Shown: positions 34,282 to 43,979, counted from the first letter of the stretch. The stretch: 64,000 nucleotides of DNA from Ralstonia condita (GCF_958405655.1 NZ_CATYWO010000002.1:992001-1056000); one strand, 5' to 3'. Numbers and translations are program-made. The notes: a model not told the origin generated them from the sequence alone.

Positions 34282-34597
34282 GGCGCTTCCTCTTGGCGAA
34301 CGGGTTGGCGAGACCAACGCAGGTTCCGTACCAGCCTCGACCGTTGCCCGGCGGCAGCGGGTCCGCCCGAAAAGTGGCACCTTGGCGATGGCACGGGCGC
34401 AGGGTCTGACGTCGTGCGTCGTTTCGCTGACAAGGTTTGTCAATTTTGTAAACGCAATTAACCGCCAGGCATCTGGAGCGCCAATCAAAATTGAGCTATC
34501 AGGGTCGGGGCGGAAGTGCCATGCTGATATGTGACGCGGCACTCGCAGCTTGCGGGTGCCTCCGCCGACGTTCCCACCATGCCAACAAGGAGGCGAT
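34282..34597. promoter_or_regulatory. Divergent promoter region, hypothetical gene / dodecin
   Basis: These 316 bp separate the small minus-strand gene from dodecin. The stretch at 34430-34500 is clearly more AT-rich than its surroundings (TTTGTCAATTTTGTAAACGCAATTAACC) and holds TTGACA on the minus strand and TTGTCA on the plus strand, so promoters for both directions probably lie here. No good -10 pairs were found. A short dyad GACAA-GGT-TTGTC is at 34429-34441. Confidence 0.4.
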
Positions 34598-34846
34598 ATG
34601 GGTTCCCACACCTACAAGATGATCGAGCTGGTCGGCTCGTCACCGGAGTCGAGCGACGCAGCCATCCGCAACGCGATCGCGCGCGCCAGCGACACGCTCA
34701 AGTATCTCGACTGGTTCGAAGTCATGGAGACGCGCGGCCATCTGGTCGACGGCAAGATCGCCCATTGGCAGGTGACGCTCAAGGTGGGGATGCGGTTGGA
34801 AACGCTGGAGAGCGAAAAGCCCGCCGGGAAGAAGAAGGGAAAATAG
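34598..34846 (+). CDS. Dodecin flavin-binding protein
   Basis: This 82-aa dodecin has the family pattern YKMIELVGSSPESSDAAIRNAIARASDTLKYLDWFEVMETRGHLVDGKIAHWQVTLKVGMRLE. Twelve copies form a hollow sphere that stacks flavin (or CoA) between tryptophans (Trp in LDWFEV) and sequesters free FMN/riboflavin. The lysine-rich C-terminal tail is typical. The ATG at 34598 follows an ideal AAGGAGGCGAT; an earlier in-frame ATG (34550) lacks a site. It is monocistronic with a strong terminator. Confidence 0.93.
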   Translation: MGSHTYKMIELVGSSPESSDAAIRNAIARASDTLKYLDWFEVMETRGHLVDGKIAHWQVTLKVGMRLETLESEKPAGKKKGK

Positions 34847-34855
34847 CGGCATAAA

Positions 34856-34890
34856 AAAAGGCGGCCTCGAATTTCTCCGGGCCGCCTTTT
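34856..34890. terminator. Bidirectional intrinsic terminator
   Basis: AAAAGGCGGCC pairs with GGCCGCCTTTT around a 13-base loop, preceded by seven A and followed by TTTT. It ends dodecin transcription (+) and the convergent phosphoesterase transcript (-). Confidence 0.88.
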
Positions 34891-34911
34891 CTGTGTGGAC
34901 TGCGTGATTCG

Positions 34912-37062
34912 TTACTGCGATTGCGACTGCGAGAAGTCCAGCGCGTTCGTCAGGTCACCCATCGGCTTGTTGCCGTTGGCAATGAGCGCTGCGTCGCGCT
35001 GCTTGATGCCGGGCAGCGTCGGCAGGGCGAAGCGGTGCGTGATCAGGCGCAGCACCGAAGCCGTGTCGTACTGGGTGTGGTCAATGAAGCCCTTCTTGGC
35101 AAACGGCGAGACAACGATCGCCGGGATACGCGTGCCCGGGCCCCAGCGGTCTGCCTTCGGCACCGTGGCGTGGTCGTAGAAGCCACCGTTTTCGTCATAC
35201 GTCACGACGATCACCATGTTCTTCCACTGCGGGCTCTTCTGCAGCTGGGCGATCACGTTGGCGATGTGCGCATCGCCGTCGGCCACGTTGGCGTAGCCCG
35301 GGTGCTGGTTCAGGTTGCCCTGCGGCTTGTAGAACGTGACCGGGGGCAGCGTGCCGGCGGCGGCATCCTGCAGGAAGGCGGCGTCGTAGTCCTTCAGGTG
35401 GGCTGCACGTTCAGCGGCACCGCTGGCGGTAGCCGGATCGAAGCGGCTGAAGTAGTTGAACGGCTGGTGGTGCGGCTGGAACTGGATCGTGCCCGAGTAG
35501 ATCACGCTGCGCGTGGTGTTCGATGCGTCGGCCAGGGCAGCATTCCAGGCGCCGGCGTACCAGGCCCAGTTCACGCCCTTGGCGGTCAGCAGATCACCGA
35601 TGTTGGTGCTCGACTGCGTCGGCATGGTCGTCGCCTTGGTCGGGTCGGCGTAGGCCGGATTGCTGCTGGCAACGGCATTGCCCGACGGCTGGTACGGCGG
35701 CTGCATCGTGTTGACGGCGTACGCGTTGCCGTTGCTGTCGACCGGCGTCAGGTTGCCGTCCTTCGTGCCGCTGGTGTACGACGTCGGTGCGCCAGCCATG
35801 ACCGAGCTTGCGCTCGGCACCAGCGTCGGGTTGCCGTTGGCGTCGGTCTTGACCGATGCGATGAGGCCCGCAGCCGGCGAGCTGGCTGCGTTCGGATAGA
35901 CCGGCGCGCAGGCGCAGATCAGGTACTGGTGGTTCAGGAACGAGCCGCCGAAGGCGCCCATGAAGAAGTTGTCCGCCAGCGTGTATTGCTTGGCGATGTT
36001 CCACATGGCCATCTTGCTGCCGTCGTAGTAGCCCATCGTCAGGCCGCCGGCATCGGCATACGCGGCGAACATGTCGTTCTTGCCGCCGTTGATCTGCATC
36101 TGGTTCTGATAGAAGCGGTGCCACAGGTCGCGCGTGACCACCGATTGCGGCACGACGATGCCCGTGCCGTTCACGCCGGCCGGATCGTCGATCTGGAACA
36201 TCTTGTTGGCCCAGCCCGTGGTCTGCGCTTGCGTCACCGTCACGCTCTGGCCGGCGGCGGTCAGACCGCCCCAGGTCGGCGGCAGCGTCGGCAGCACGGA
36301 GCCGTCGAAGTCCTTCTGCGCCACGGCAGTGCCCGTGGACGTCGGGTTCACCCCCGGAATGCCGTTGGCCCCCGGGAACAGACCATACAGGTTGTCGAAG
36401 CCACGGTTTTCGGCGTAGATCACCACGATGGTCTTGACGTTGTCGGTCAGCGCCATGCGCTTGCTCACGCCGTCGCGGATGCTCTTGCCAATATCACCGC
36501 CATCGGCCACGGCGTCGGCGATCTGGTCGATCTCCTCGTCGATCTCGGCTTGCAGCGCGGCCTTGGTGTTGGCGTCGCTTTCCTTGTTGTGGTCTTCGAG
36601 CAGCTTGTCGACGGTCACGCCCAGGCGGGTGGCCAGGGCCGTCTTCGCGGCGTTGATGTCGCCGCCATTGGTGTCCATCAGGGCCGCCAGTTCGGTCGAG
36701 ATGGCGCTGACGACGCCAGCGGCACCTGCCGGCGCGCGGAACACCAGCGGGCGCGTGATCGCGTTGTGGGCGCCCGTGGCCGGGTCGTTGCGGAAGGCGT
36801 CCGTGCCGATTTCCACCGTGACGGGACCCGAGCCGGCCAGCGTGTAGGCGCCGTTGGCATCGGTGTACGTGCTGGTTTCATCTGCGTCGCACTTGCCGTT
36901 GTTGTTGGCATCGATGCAGACCTTGGCATGTTCGAAATAGCTGCCGGTCACGACGCCCGAGGTGGACGCGGAGGCGCTGCTGTTCGAATCGCTGCCGCCA
37001 CAGGCGGACATGCTGGCCGCGACCAATGCGGTCAGCGGCAGAAGACGGAACGCTCGGCTCAT
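34912..37062 (-). CDS. Phosphoesterase-family (AcpA/phospholipase C-like) lipoprotein
   Basis: This 716-aa exported enzyme of the PF04185 phosphoesterase family includes bacterial acid phosphatases and phospholipases C. The signal MSRAFRLLPLTALVAASMSAC has a lipobox cysteine at 21. A calcium-binding-like segment DANNNGKCDADETSTYTDANG is at about 50-70, and the catalytic domain starts at VVIYAENRGFDNLYGLFPG (about 235) with later YDENGGFYDHA metal-site residues. It probably hydrolyses phosphate esters in the periplasm or at the surface. The ATG at 37062 (AGGGAAATC upstream) is preferred over in-frame starts at 37236 and 37281, which would prefix a second signal-like segment. Confidence 0.85.
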   Translation of the reverse strand: MSRAFRLLPLTALVAASMSACGGSDSNSSASASTSGVVTGSYFEHAKVCIDANNNGKCDADETSTYTDANGAYTLAGSGPVTVEIGTDAFRNDPATGAHNAITRPLVFRAPAGAAGVVSAISTELAALMDTNGGDINAAKTALATRLGVTVDKLLEDHNKESDANTKAALQAEIDEEIDQIADAVADGGDIGKSIRDGVSKRMALTDNVKTIVVIYAENRGFDNLYGLFPGANGIPGVNPTSTGTAVAQKDFDGSVLPTLPPTWGGLTAAGQSVTVTQAQTTGWANKMFQIDDPAGVNGTGIVVPQSVVTRDLWHRFYQNQMQINGGKNDMFAAYADAGGLTMGYYDGSKMAMWNIAKQYTLADNFFMGAFGGSFLNHQYLICACAPVYPNAASSPAAGLIASVKTDANGNPTLVPSASSVMAGAPTSYTSGTKDGNLTPVDSNGNAYAVNTMQPPYQPSGNAVASSNPAYADPTKATTMPTQSSTNIGDLLTAKGVNWAWYAGAWNAALADASNTTRSVIYSGTIQFQPHHQPFNYFSRFDPATASGAAERAAHLKDYDAAFLQDAAAGTLPPVTFYKPQGNLNQHPGYANVADGDAHIANVIAQLQKSPQWKNMVIVVTYDENGGFYDHATVPKADRWGPGTRIPAIVVSPFAKKGFIDHTQYDTASVLRLITHRFALPTLPGIKQRDAALIANGNKPMGDLTNALDFSQSQSQ

Positions 37063-37336
37063 GATTTCCCTGGATTGTTGTGTGGGGTACGAAAGCGAGC
37101 CGGAGTCTGTGCCTCCTGTGTGACAAGCTGATGATGGAAGCGCGTGCGCGGTGCGGGTCTCGGCGAGGCTGGCGGTCATCATCGTCGCGAGGACGAGCGC
37201 CGGTCCCCCAAAACGTCTCAAGGCATTGCTCACCATGCGGCCTCTCCGAGGGCTGATATGACGCGCGTCTGACGACATCAAACTGTCATGTGCGCCATGC
37301 TACCTTGCAAGGCTCCCATCATCGCGCCGATTGTCG
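37063..37336. promoter_or_regulatory. Divergent spacer, phosphoesterase / peroxidase
   Basis: This 274-bp spacer separates two genes for exported proteins. The minus-strand frame of the phosphoesterase stays open through most of it. No clear promoter hexamers are seen, but both genes must start here. Confidence 0.35.
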
Positions 37337-38680
37337 ATGTCCCGCCCCCTGTCAGTAGCTGTGCTTCACCTGATTGCCATGTCGACACTCGTGTTGGGCA
37401 TGGCCGCATGCGGACGCGTGGAGCCCTCGACCGCGCAGGCGGCGACCGCAGTGCATGCCTCCGCGCCGGCGCCCGAGCGGGCGGCAGCCTCGGCACCTGT
37501 GGCGCCCGCCTATGAGAAGGCCTTCTACACCATGATGGCGGAGCGCCGCCCCTCGGTGCCTGCCATGGCAGCCCTGGGCAAGGCGCTGTTCTTCGACCCG
37601 TCGCTGTCCGCCTCGGGCAAGCAGGCGTGCGCAAGCTGCCATAGCCCCACGCACGCCTATGGCCCGCCGAATGATCTGGCGGTGCAACTCGGCGGCCCGG
37701 GGATGAACAAGACCGGCGTGCGCGCTGCGCCGTCACTGCGCTACCTGCAGAAGGTGCCCGCGTTCTCGGAGCACTTCTACGACAGCGACGGCAACGATTC
37801 CGAAGATCAGGGACCGACCGGTGGCTACACGTGGGACGGGCGGGTTTCGTCGACGCACGAACAGGCGCGCATTCCGCTGCTGTCTGCGCACGAGATGGCC
37901 AATGGCACGCCCGCCAACGTCGTCGCCAGGCTGCGCAACAGCCGCCACGCGCAGACGTTCCGCGAGGTGTTCGGCAAGGACATCCTCGACAATGAAGACA
38001 TCGCCTTCCGGGCGGCGCTGATGGTGCTCGAAGTCTTTCAGGAGACGCCGTCGGAGTTCTATCCGTACGACAGCAAGTACGACGCCTTCCTGCGCAAGCA
38101 GGTCAAGCTGTCGGCACAGGAAATGCGCGGCCTGCGGCTGTTCAACGATCCCGCCAAGGGCAACTGTGCCTCGTGCCACATCAGCGCCATCAAGCAGGAC
38201 GGCGCGTTCCCGGCCTTCACCGATTTCGGCCACATCGCCGTGGGCGTCCCGCGCAACCGGTCACTGGCCGCCAATGCCGATCCGGCATTCTTCGATCTCG
38301 GCCTGTGCGGGCCCGACCGGACCGACTTGAAAGACCACCCTGAATACTGCGGCCGGTTCCGCACGCCGTCCCTGCGCAACGTGGCATTGCGCCAGGCCTT
38401 CTTCCACAACGGGGTCATCCACTCCCTGGAAGATGCGGTGCGCTTTTACGCCCAGCGCGATACCCAGCCGCAAAAGTGGTATCCGCGCCGCGCTGATGGC
38501 ACCGTCGACAAGTTCGACGATCTGCCCGTGCAGTATCGCGCCAACGTCAACATGGAGCGGCCGTTTGGCGGCAAGCCAGGCGGCAAGCCGGCGCTTTCCG
38601 ACGCCGACGTGCGCGACATCGTCGCCTTCCTCAGGACGCTGACCGACGGCTACCGGCCCCTGCGCGTTGCCCGGCGCTGA
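37337..38680 (+). CDS. Di-haem cytochrome c peroxidase / MauG-family protein
   Basis: This 447-aa exported di-haem protein has two CxxCH haem sites: CASCH at 98-102 and CASCH at 277-281. The N-terminal signal ends LVLGMAACGRV, suggesting a lipoprotein anchor at Cys25. Family segments include LGKALFFDPSLSASGKQACASCH and RTPSLRNVALRQAFFHNG. Such proteins reduce H2O2 using electrons from c-type cytochromes or carry out MauG-like oxidations. The start is ATG at 37337; a TTG two codons earlier is possible. It is divergent from the phosphoesterase gene. Confidence 0.9.
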   Translation: MSRPLSVAVLHLIAMSTLVLGMAACGRVEPSTAQAATAVHASAPAPERAAASAPVAPAYEKAFYTMMAERRPSVPAMAALGKALFFDPSLSASGKQACASCHSPTHAYGPPNDLAVQLGGPGMNKTGVRAAPSLRYLQKVPAFSEHFYDSDGNDSEDQGPTGGYTWDGRVSSTHEQARIPLLSAHEMANGTPANVVARLRNSRHAQTFREVFGKDILDNEDIAFRAALMVLEVFQETPSEFYPYDSKYDAFLRKQVKLSAQEMRGLRLFNDPAKGNCASCHISAIKQDGAFPAFTDFGHIAVGVPRNRSLAANADPAFFDLGLCGPDRTDLKDHPEYCGRFRTPSLRNVALRQAFFHNGVIHSLEDAVRFYAQRDTQPQKWYPRRADGTVDKFDDLPVQYRANVNMERPFGGKPGGKPALSDADVRDIVAFLRTLTDGYRPLRVARR

Positions 38681-38687
38681 GCGCACT

Positions 38688-38718
38688 GGCCCGTTTGTTG
38701 CAATGCTTCACACGGGCC
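38688..38718 (+). other. Hairpin after the peroxidase gene
   Basis: GGCCCGT pairs with ACGGGCC around a long loop, just past the peroxidase stop. There is no T-run, so it is a weak terminator candidate only. Confidence 0.3.
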
Positions 38719-38788
38719 CGCGAGAGGCCGCGCGTGCACTGCGGTTATCATCAGCGGATTGTCTTTCTGCAGTCCCTGACTCCCAACT

Positions 38789-40369
38789 ATGACCTGGCTT
38801 GCTGACCCGTCCATCTGGATCGGCCTGTTCACCCTGGTGGTGCTCGAGATCGTTCTCGGCATCGACAACCTCGTCTTCATCGCCATTCTGGTCAACAAGC
38901 TGCCACCTGCGTTGCGCGACCGCGCGCGCATGATCGGGCTGGGGCTGGCGCTGGCGATGCGGATGGTGCTGCTCTCGGCCATGTCGTGGCTGATCACGCT
39001 CACCAAGCCGCTGCTGACGGTGGGGCCGGTCGAGCTGTCGGGGCGTTCGATCATCCTGCTGCTGGGCGGCTTCTTCCTGCTGTTCAAGGCCACATCGGAA
39101 CTGCACGAGCGCCTCGACGGCCAGCCGCACGACGACAGCCATGGCAGCGGTCACGGCAAGTTCTGGAACGTGATCGCCCAGGTGGTGATCCTGGACGCGG
39201 TGTTCTCGCTCGACTCGGTGATCACCGCCGTGGGCATGGTCAACGATCTGCCGGTGATGATGACCGCGGTGGTCATCGCCATGGGCGCCATGCTGTTTGC
39301 GTCGCGCCCGCTGACGGCGTTCGTCAATGCGCACCGCACGGTGGTGGTGCTGTGCCTGAGCTTCCTGCTGATGATCGGCTTCTCGCTCGTGGCCGAGGGT
39401 TTTGGCTTCCATATTCCGAAGGGCTATCTGTATGCGGCCATCGGCTTCTCGATCCTGATCGAGTTCTTCAACCAGGTGGCGCAACAGAATGCCGTGCGCT
39501 ACGAGCGCCGCCGTCCGCTGCGCGAGCGTACCGCCGATGCGGTGCTGAGCCTGTTGGGTGACCAGCGTGGCACGCCGGCCAGTGACGAGTCACAGGAAGC
39601 CGCTGCACACGAGCCGGGCCACGCGGCTCCTGAAACGCTGTTCCGACCCGAAGAGCGCAGCATGGTCAGCGGCGTGCTGGATCTGGCCGAGCGTTCTGTG
39701 CGCTCGGTCATGACACCCCGCCACGACATTTCATGGGTCGATCTGCTGGCCGATCCGTCCGTCACGCGCAAGTTGCTGCTTGCCGTGCCGCACAACCAGT
39801 TTCCGGTCTGCCGTGGTGGCCTGGACGACCTGGTCGGCGTGGCCCGCGCCAAGGATCTGATGGGCGACCTCGACACGCGCGGGGCCATTGACGTGGAGCG
39901 CTCCGTCAAGCCGGCGCTCAAGGTCTCCGAGGGCGTCGGTATCCTGCGCCTGATGGACCAGCTCAAGCGTGCGCGTGGGCGCATGCTGGTGGTGACCGAT
40001 CCGCTGGATGTGATACAGGGCGTGGTCACCCCCATCGATGTCCTCGAAGCCATCGCCGGTGAATTTCCTGACGAGGACGAGCGCCCCGGCGTGGTCGAGG
40101 TGAGCGACGGCTGCTGGGAAGTGGCCGGCGAGGCAGACCTGCGCCAGCTCGAGGATGTCCTGCATGTCGATTGGCTGCTCGATGAAGCAGGCGGTGCGAC
40201 GAGCCTTGGCGGCTATCTGTTCAACCAGTGGGACCGGCTGCCCGAGGTGGGCGACACGCTGGTGCGCCACGACCTGCGCTTCGCCATCCTCGAGGCGGGC
40301 AGCCGGCGCATCGTGCGCGTGCGCATCGAGCGCATGGAAGACGTGACGGCGCCCGACGCCGAAGCCTAA
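38789..40369 (+). CDS. TerC-family membrane protein with CBS and CorC/HlyC domains
   Basis: This 526-aa inner-membrane protein (YegH/YoaE type) has an N-terminal TerC region (about 1-240, seven or so spans, with the DNLVFI and DAVFSLDSVITA acidic motifs), a CBS-pair region (about 300-430, RSVMTPRHDISWVDL) and a CorC/HlyC transporter-associated domain at the C-terminus (about 440-520). TerC proteins are linked to manganese export and metal homeostasis. Length is that of the E. coli relatives. Its stop overlaps that of the convergent EamA gene by four bases. Confidence 0.92.
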   Translation: MTWLADPSIWIGLFTLVVLEIVLGIDNLVFIAILVNKLPPALRDRARMIGLGLALAMRMVLLSAMSWLITLTKPLLTVGPVELSGRSIILLLGGFFLLFKATSELHERLDGQPHDDSHGSGHGKFWNVIAQVVILDAVFSLDSVITAVGMVNDLPVMMTAVVIAMGAMLFASRPLTAFVNAHRTVVVLCLSFLLMIGFSLVAEGFGFHIPKGYLYAAIGFSILIEFFNQVAQQNAVRYERRRPLRERTADAVLSLLGDQRGTPASDESQEAAAHEPGHAAPETLFRPEERSMVSGVLDLAERSVRSVMTPRHDISWVDLLADPSVTRKLLLAVPHNQFPVCRGGLDDLVGVARAKDLMGDLDTRGAIDVERSVKPALKVSEGVGILRLMDQLKRARGRMLVVTDPLDVIQGVVTPIDVLEAIAGEFPDEDERPGVVEVSDGCWEVAGEADLRQLEDVLHVDWLLDEAGGATSLGGYLFNQWDRLPEVGDTLVRHDLRFAILEAGSRRIVRVRIERMEDVTAPDAEA

Positions 40370-41283
40370 GACGCCGACGAGGCTGGCGCGCGGGCCGGCG
40401 GTCGTGTGCCTGCCAGCCCCATGCTGAGCACCGCCGCCAGCACGCAGGCAATGCCGCCCGCCTGCCTGAGGTTGATCGACTCGCCAAGCAGCGTGGCCGC
40501 AAACACGATGGCAGCCACCGGTGCCAGCGCGGTGAACAGTGATGCTTCGGCGCCGCTCACGCGTGCCGAGCCCGCATACCAGAGGACGAAGCCGCCGACG
40601 GTCGGCACGATCGCGTAGTAGAGGACGGCACCCACCGCGTGGGTGAGTTCGGCTGAGGCGTGAAGTTGCCACGGCGCCTCCCACAGTGCGGGCAACACCG
40701 CTGCCAGAAGGCCGAAGGCGCTCATCAACGTCGACAGGGCCAGCGGCGGCACCGGCGTGTGCAGCCGCTTGTTGAGCAGGATGAAGAGGCCCTCGCACCC
40801 GACCGCGCCAACCACGAGCAGGTTGCCCAGCCATGGCTGAGCGCCATCGCCTCCCGGCTGGAAGGCAATCGCCAGCACCCCAGCGGTGGCCAGCGCAATC
40901 GACCCCAGCACGGCGCGTCCAGGCCGCTCGCCCAGCACGACGATGGCGATGAGCGCGGATACCACCGGCAGCGTGCCGATGATCACGCCTGCATCCGCCG
41001 CCGAAGTGTGCCGCAGCCCCGAGATCAACAGCGTCGTATAACCCACGCTGCCGGCAGCCGCCTGCAAGAACAACAACCCCCAGCCGCTGCGCGCCAGTAG
41101 GGGCCAGCGGGTGCGCGTCGCGCGCATGGCAATGAGGAAGAGCGGAAGCGCCACCGCAAAGCGCAATGCCGTCGCCGTGAAAGGCGGCAGGCCCGCAGCG
41201 ATGATCTTGCTGGCGGCAACGGTGCTCCCCACCAGAATCATCGCCATCGCAAGGTAAAGGCAGCCTTCGAACCGTCTGGACAT
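40366..41283 (-). CDS. EamA/DMT-family exporter
   Basis: This 305-aa ten-span drug/metabolite transporter has two EamA repeats (about 5-140 and 150-290), for example GCLYLAMAMILVGSTVAASKIIAAGLPPFTATALRF at the start. The substrate is unknown; relatives export amino acids or metabolites. The ATG at 41283 is chosen; in-frame upstream starts would add a non-hydrophobic tail. It lies 82 bp downstream of an AraC-type regulator on the same strand and is probably its target, perhaps co-transcribed. Confidence 0.88.
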   Translation of the reverse strand: MSRRFEGCLYLAMAMILVGSTVAASKIIAAGLPPFTATALRFAVALPLFLIAMRATRTRWPLLARSGWGLLFLQAAAGSVGYTTLLISGLRHTSAADAGVIIGTLPVVSALIAIVVLGERPGRAVLGSIALATAGVLAIAFQPGGDGAQPWLGNLLVVGAVGCEGLFILLNKRLHTPVPPLALSTLMSAFGLLAAVLPALWEAPWQLHASAELTHAVGAVLYYAIVPTVGGFVLWYAGSARVSGAEASLFTALAPVAAIVFAATLLGESINLRQAGGIACVLAAVLSMGLAGTRPPARAPASSAS

Positions 41284-41365
41284 ATCGGATCCTGCGTCTG
41301 TGAAAGCCATGCAGGATGGCCGCATGCAACGGCGGCGTCTTGAACGAAATTGCAGCGGGCGGTGT

Positions 41366-42187
41366 CTAGCCGATCGTGACCGCGGCGGCCACCATCCCTG
41401 GCGATACGCCGTACTTGCGTACGAATTGCCGGGTCATGTGGCTTTGGTCGGCAAAACCACATGCGGCAGCCGCCTCTGCCAGCGGCAGACCCCGGGCGAT
41501 GAGGCGGCGCGCCAAGGCAAGTCGGCGCTGTAGCTGGTAGGCGTGTGGCGTCAGGCCGGTCGCGCGGGTAAAGCCGCGCAGCACCTGGAAACGACTCAGG
41601 CCTGTTTCGCGCGCGAGGTCCAGGAGCGAAACCGTGGCGGCCGGGTCATCGTCGATCCGGGTCCGGGCCAACCGGATGGCGTCAGGGGCCTCGTCGGCGC
41701 GGTGGCCAGCCGGATGCAGCGCATCGGCCAGGACCGAGAGCAGCAACTGCTCGCGCAGCAGGGCAGCGTGCGGCGCAGGCGGTGCGGTCATCTGGACGAA
41801 GAGCTGGCTCACGCGCCGCGCCAGGCTGGCGTCTTGCGTCACAGGGCGGTCGAATTCGGCGTCGCGGCGACCCGGGTGCATGTCGCACGCCAACTCAGCG
41901 ACCCTTTCCGGATCGAGGTACAGCATGCGCCATGCGCGGCCCGACTCGCCAAGGGGCGCGCCATCATGCACCTCGCCCGCGTTGACGGTAATGACATCGC
42001 CTGCCTGCGCCTCCACCATGCCGCGCCCGCTCAAGGATCTCTGCGCGCCGCGATCGACGATGCCGATGCCGGACTGCTCATGTGTGTGACGCGGGAAGGC
42101 GTGGTGGGAATCGGCCGCGACGGCTTCGACGCCGCGCATGGCGCAGGGGTGCATCGAGAACGCTGGGCGGGTCGGCCGATTGGGCAA
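41366..42187 (-). CDS. AraC-family transcriptional regulator
   Basis: This 273-aa regulator has an N-terminal cupin sensing domain (about 25-110: HAFPRHTHEQSGIGIVDRG...GDVITVNAGEVHDG) and a C-terminal double helix-turn-helix (about 175-270: SLLDLARETGLSRFQVLRGFTRATGLTPHAYQLQRRL...ACGFADQSHMTRQFVRKYGVSPG). A TTG at 42187 preceded by AGGAGA is the likely start; the first ATG (42154) has no ribosome site. It lies upstream of the EamA exporter, the usual pairing for a regulator that senses the exported compound. Confidence 0.88.
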   Translation of the reverse strand: MPNRPTRPAFSMHPCAMRGVEAVAADSHHAFPRHTHEQSGIGIVDRGAQRSLSGRGMVEAQAGDVITVNAGEVHDGAPLGESGRAWRMLYLDPERVAELACDMHPGRRDAEFDRPVTQDASLARRVSQLFVQMTAPPAPHAALLREQLLLSVLADALHPAGHRADEAPDAIRLARTRIDDDPAATVSLLDLARETGLSRFQVLRGFTRATGLTPHAYQLQRRLALARRLIARGLPLAEAAAACGFADQSHMTRQFVRKYGVSPGMVAAAVTIG

Positions 42188-42449
42188 GGCGGTTCTCCTG
42201 GGGCAGGGCGAGCCGGCAGCATAACGCGCTTTGCGGCTGATGCAGGGCCCGTATGAACACGTGCGTTCGCGGTGGGTGACGACGCCCCGACATGCGTTCT
42301 TCGCATTTCACTCATTTTCTGGCGGGCCGCGATTGCTATCCTCGAAGCCTCCCGCTCGCGCCCTGCCGCTAAGATGTCGCCAAGCCCAGCGCCCGGCCGC
42401 GCGGGGAGCATCCCCGCAGACGCGGGCGACAGGCTGTTTCCATCGATCC

Positions 42450-43979
42450 ATGCGTCCGTCTTTCGGCATCACCTCCAAGCTGTTCATTGCGCTGTTTACG
42501 CTGAGCATTGTCGTGGCGCTCGCCATGGGCGCGGCGGTGCGCTGGCGTTTCGACGCCAACTTTCTCGATTACGTGAACGCACGCGAGGCGGAGCGCCTGG
42601 CCGCGCTCGCTCCGGGCGTCGAAGCCGCCTATGCCCAGCACGGCAGTTGGGATTTTCTGCGCAACGATCCTGCCGCGTGGTTTCGGCTGCTGCGCCGCGA
42701 GGGCGCGCGTGCCCGCGCCAGCGGCATGGGCGCAGACCGCTTCGATCCGCCGCCAGGCCACCGCTTCGAGCCGCGCACGCCGGGCGCGGGCCAAGAGATG
42801 CCGCCGCCGGGCCCGCCGCGTGCGGGCAGCCTGGCGCCGCACCCGCCCGGCGAGCCGCCGCCGCATTCGCCGATCTGGCTTCTGGATGCCGCGCGCACGC
42901 CGATCATGGGCGACGGGCCGCCCCCGGGGCGACATGCGCAGTGGCGCGCGTTACATCACGACGGCCAGACCGTCGGGTGGCTGGCGATACCTCCGCGCCT
43001 GCGCGTGCCGGAAGGTGCCGACCAGGCGTTTCAGGCCCAGCAGTTGCGCGCGACGTGGATCATTGCCGGGCTGTCTGTCCTGCTGGCCGCACTGGTGGCC
43101 GTCCTGCTTGCGCGCGGCCTGCTGGCGCCGATGCGCCGGCTGACCGACGCCGCCCGCCGCATGGCCGACGGCGACTATGCCACCCGTGTCGACGTGCAGA
43201 CGCGCGATGAACTCGGCGGGCTGGCGGCCGACTTCAATCATCTTGCTGCCTCGCTGGAAGCCAATCAGAAGATGCGCCGCCAGCTCACCGCGGATATTTC
43301 CCACGAGCTGCGCACGCCGCTGGCCGTTCTGCGCGGCGAACTGGAAGCGCTGGAAGACGGCGTGCGGCCATTGACGGCGACGTCGCTCGCCTCGCTGCAG
43401 GCCGAGGTGTCGACGCTCAGCAAGCTCATCGATGACTTGTACGAGCTGTCGCTGGCCGACGTCGGCGCGCTGGCCTTTCACATGGCGCCGCTGGACCTGG
43501 CCGATACCGTGTGCGGTGCCGCGCAAGGCTTTACGCCGCGCCTGATGGAAAAGGGCATCGCGTTGCAGCTGGACCTGCCCGGCGCCCCGTCGCGCGCAGC
43601 GCTGGTGCGCGGCGACCCGCAGCGCCTGCGTCAGGTCATGCAGAACCTGCTGGAGAACACGCTGCGCTATACCGACACGGGAGGGACGCTGCGCGTGCAC
43701 CTCCACCAGCGTGGCGCCTGGCAGCAGATTGACGTGCAGGACAGCGCGCCGGGCGTGCCGGAAGCGATGCTGCCGCGCATTTTCGATCGGCTGTTCCGCG
43801 TCGATGCGTCGCGCGGCCGTGCGCACGGAGGGGCCGGGCTGGGCCTGAGCCTCTGCCAGACCATCGTCGCCGCGCACGGCGGCACCATCGAAGCCAGGCC
43901 CTCGCCGCTGGGCGGACTCTGGATCGCCATCCGCCTGCCTATCCTTGACCCGCTTGCCGACCATGATCCTCATCATTGA
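42450..43979 (+). CDS. baeS: Sensor histidine kinase BaeS
   Basis: This 509-aa envelope-stress sensor strongly resembles BaeS: FGITSKLFIALFTLSIVVALAM (TM1), FLDYVNAREAERL and YAQHGSWDFLRNDP in the periplasmic domain, TM2 at about 203-222 with LLARGLLAPMRRLTD, HAMP, HisKA with His285 in ADISHELRTPLAVLRGELEALEDG, and a HATPase domain (LLENTLRYTDTGG; GAGLGLSLCQTIV). The periplasmic domain carries an unusual Pro/Gly/His-rich insert at about 100-141. The ATG at 42450 replaces a longer low-complexity upstream frame. It overlaps baeR by 17 bp. BaeSR in E. coli responds to indole, metals and other envelope insults and activates mdtABC and spy. Confidence 0.93.
   Translation: MRPSFGITSKLFIALFTLSIVVALAMGAAVRWRFDANFLDYVNAREAERLAALAPGVEAAYAQHGSWDFLRNDPAAWFRLLRREGARARASGMGADRFDPPPGHRFEPRTPGAGQEMPPPGPPRAGSLAPHPPGEPPPHSPIWLLDAARTPIMGDGPPPGRHAQWRALHHDGQTVGWLAIPPRLRVPEGADQAFQAQQLRATWIIAGLSVLLAALVAVLLARGLLAPMRRLTDAARRMADGDYATRVDVQTRDELGGLAADFNHLAASLEANQKMRRQLTADISHELRTPLAVLRGELEALEDGVRPLTATSLASLQAEVSTLSKLIDDLYELSLADVGALAFHMAPLDLADTVCGAAQGFTPRLMEKGIALQLDLPGAPSRAALVRGDPQRLRQVMQNLLENTLRYTDTGGTLRVHLHQRGAWQQIDVQDSAPGVPEAMLPRIFDRLFRVDASRGRAHGGAGLGLSLCQTIVAAHGGTIEARPSPLGGLWIAIRLPILDPLADHDPHH

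Noticed and set aside
34282..34611. Long N-terminal extension of the hypothetical protein at 34006
   Set aside because: It covers the dodecin promoter region, has no ribosome site and looks compositionally non-coding; the ATG at 34281 has a good site.
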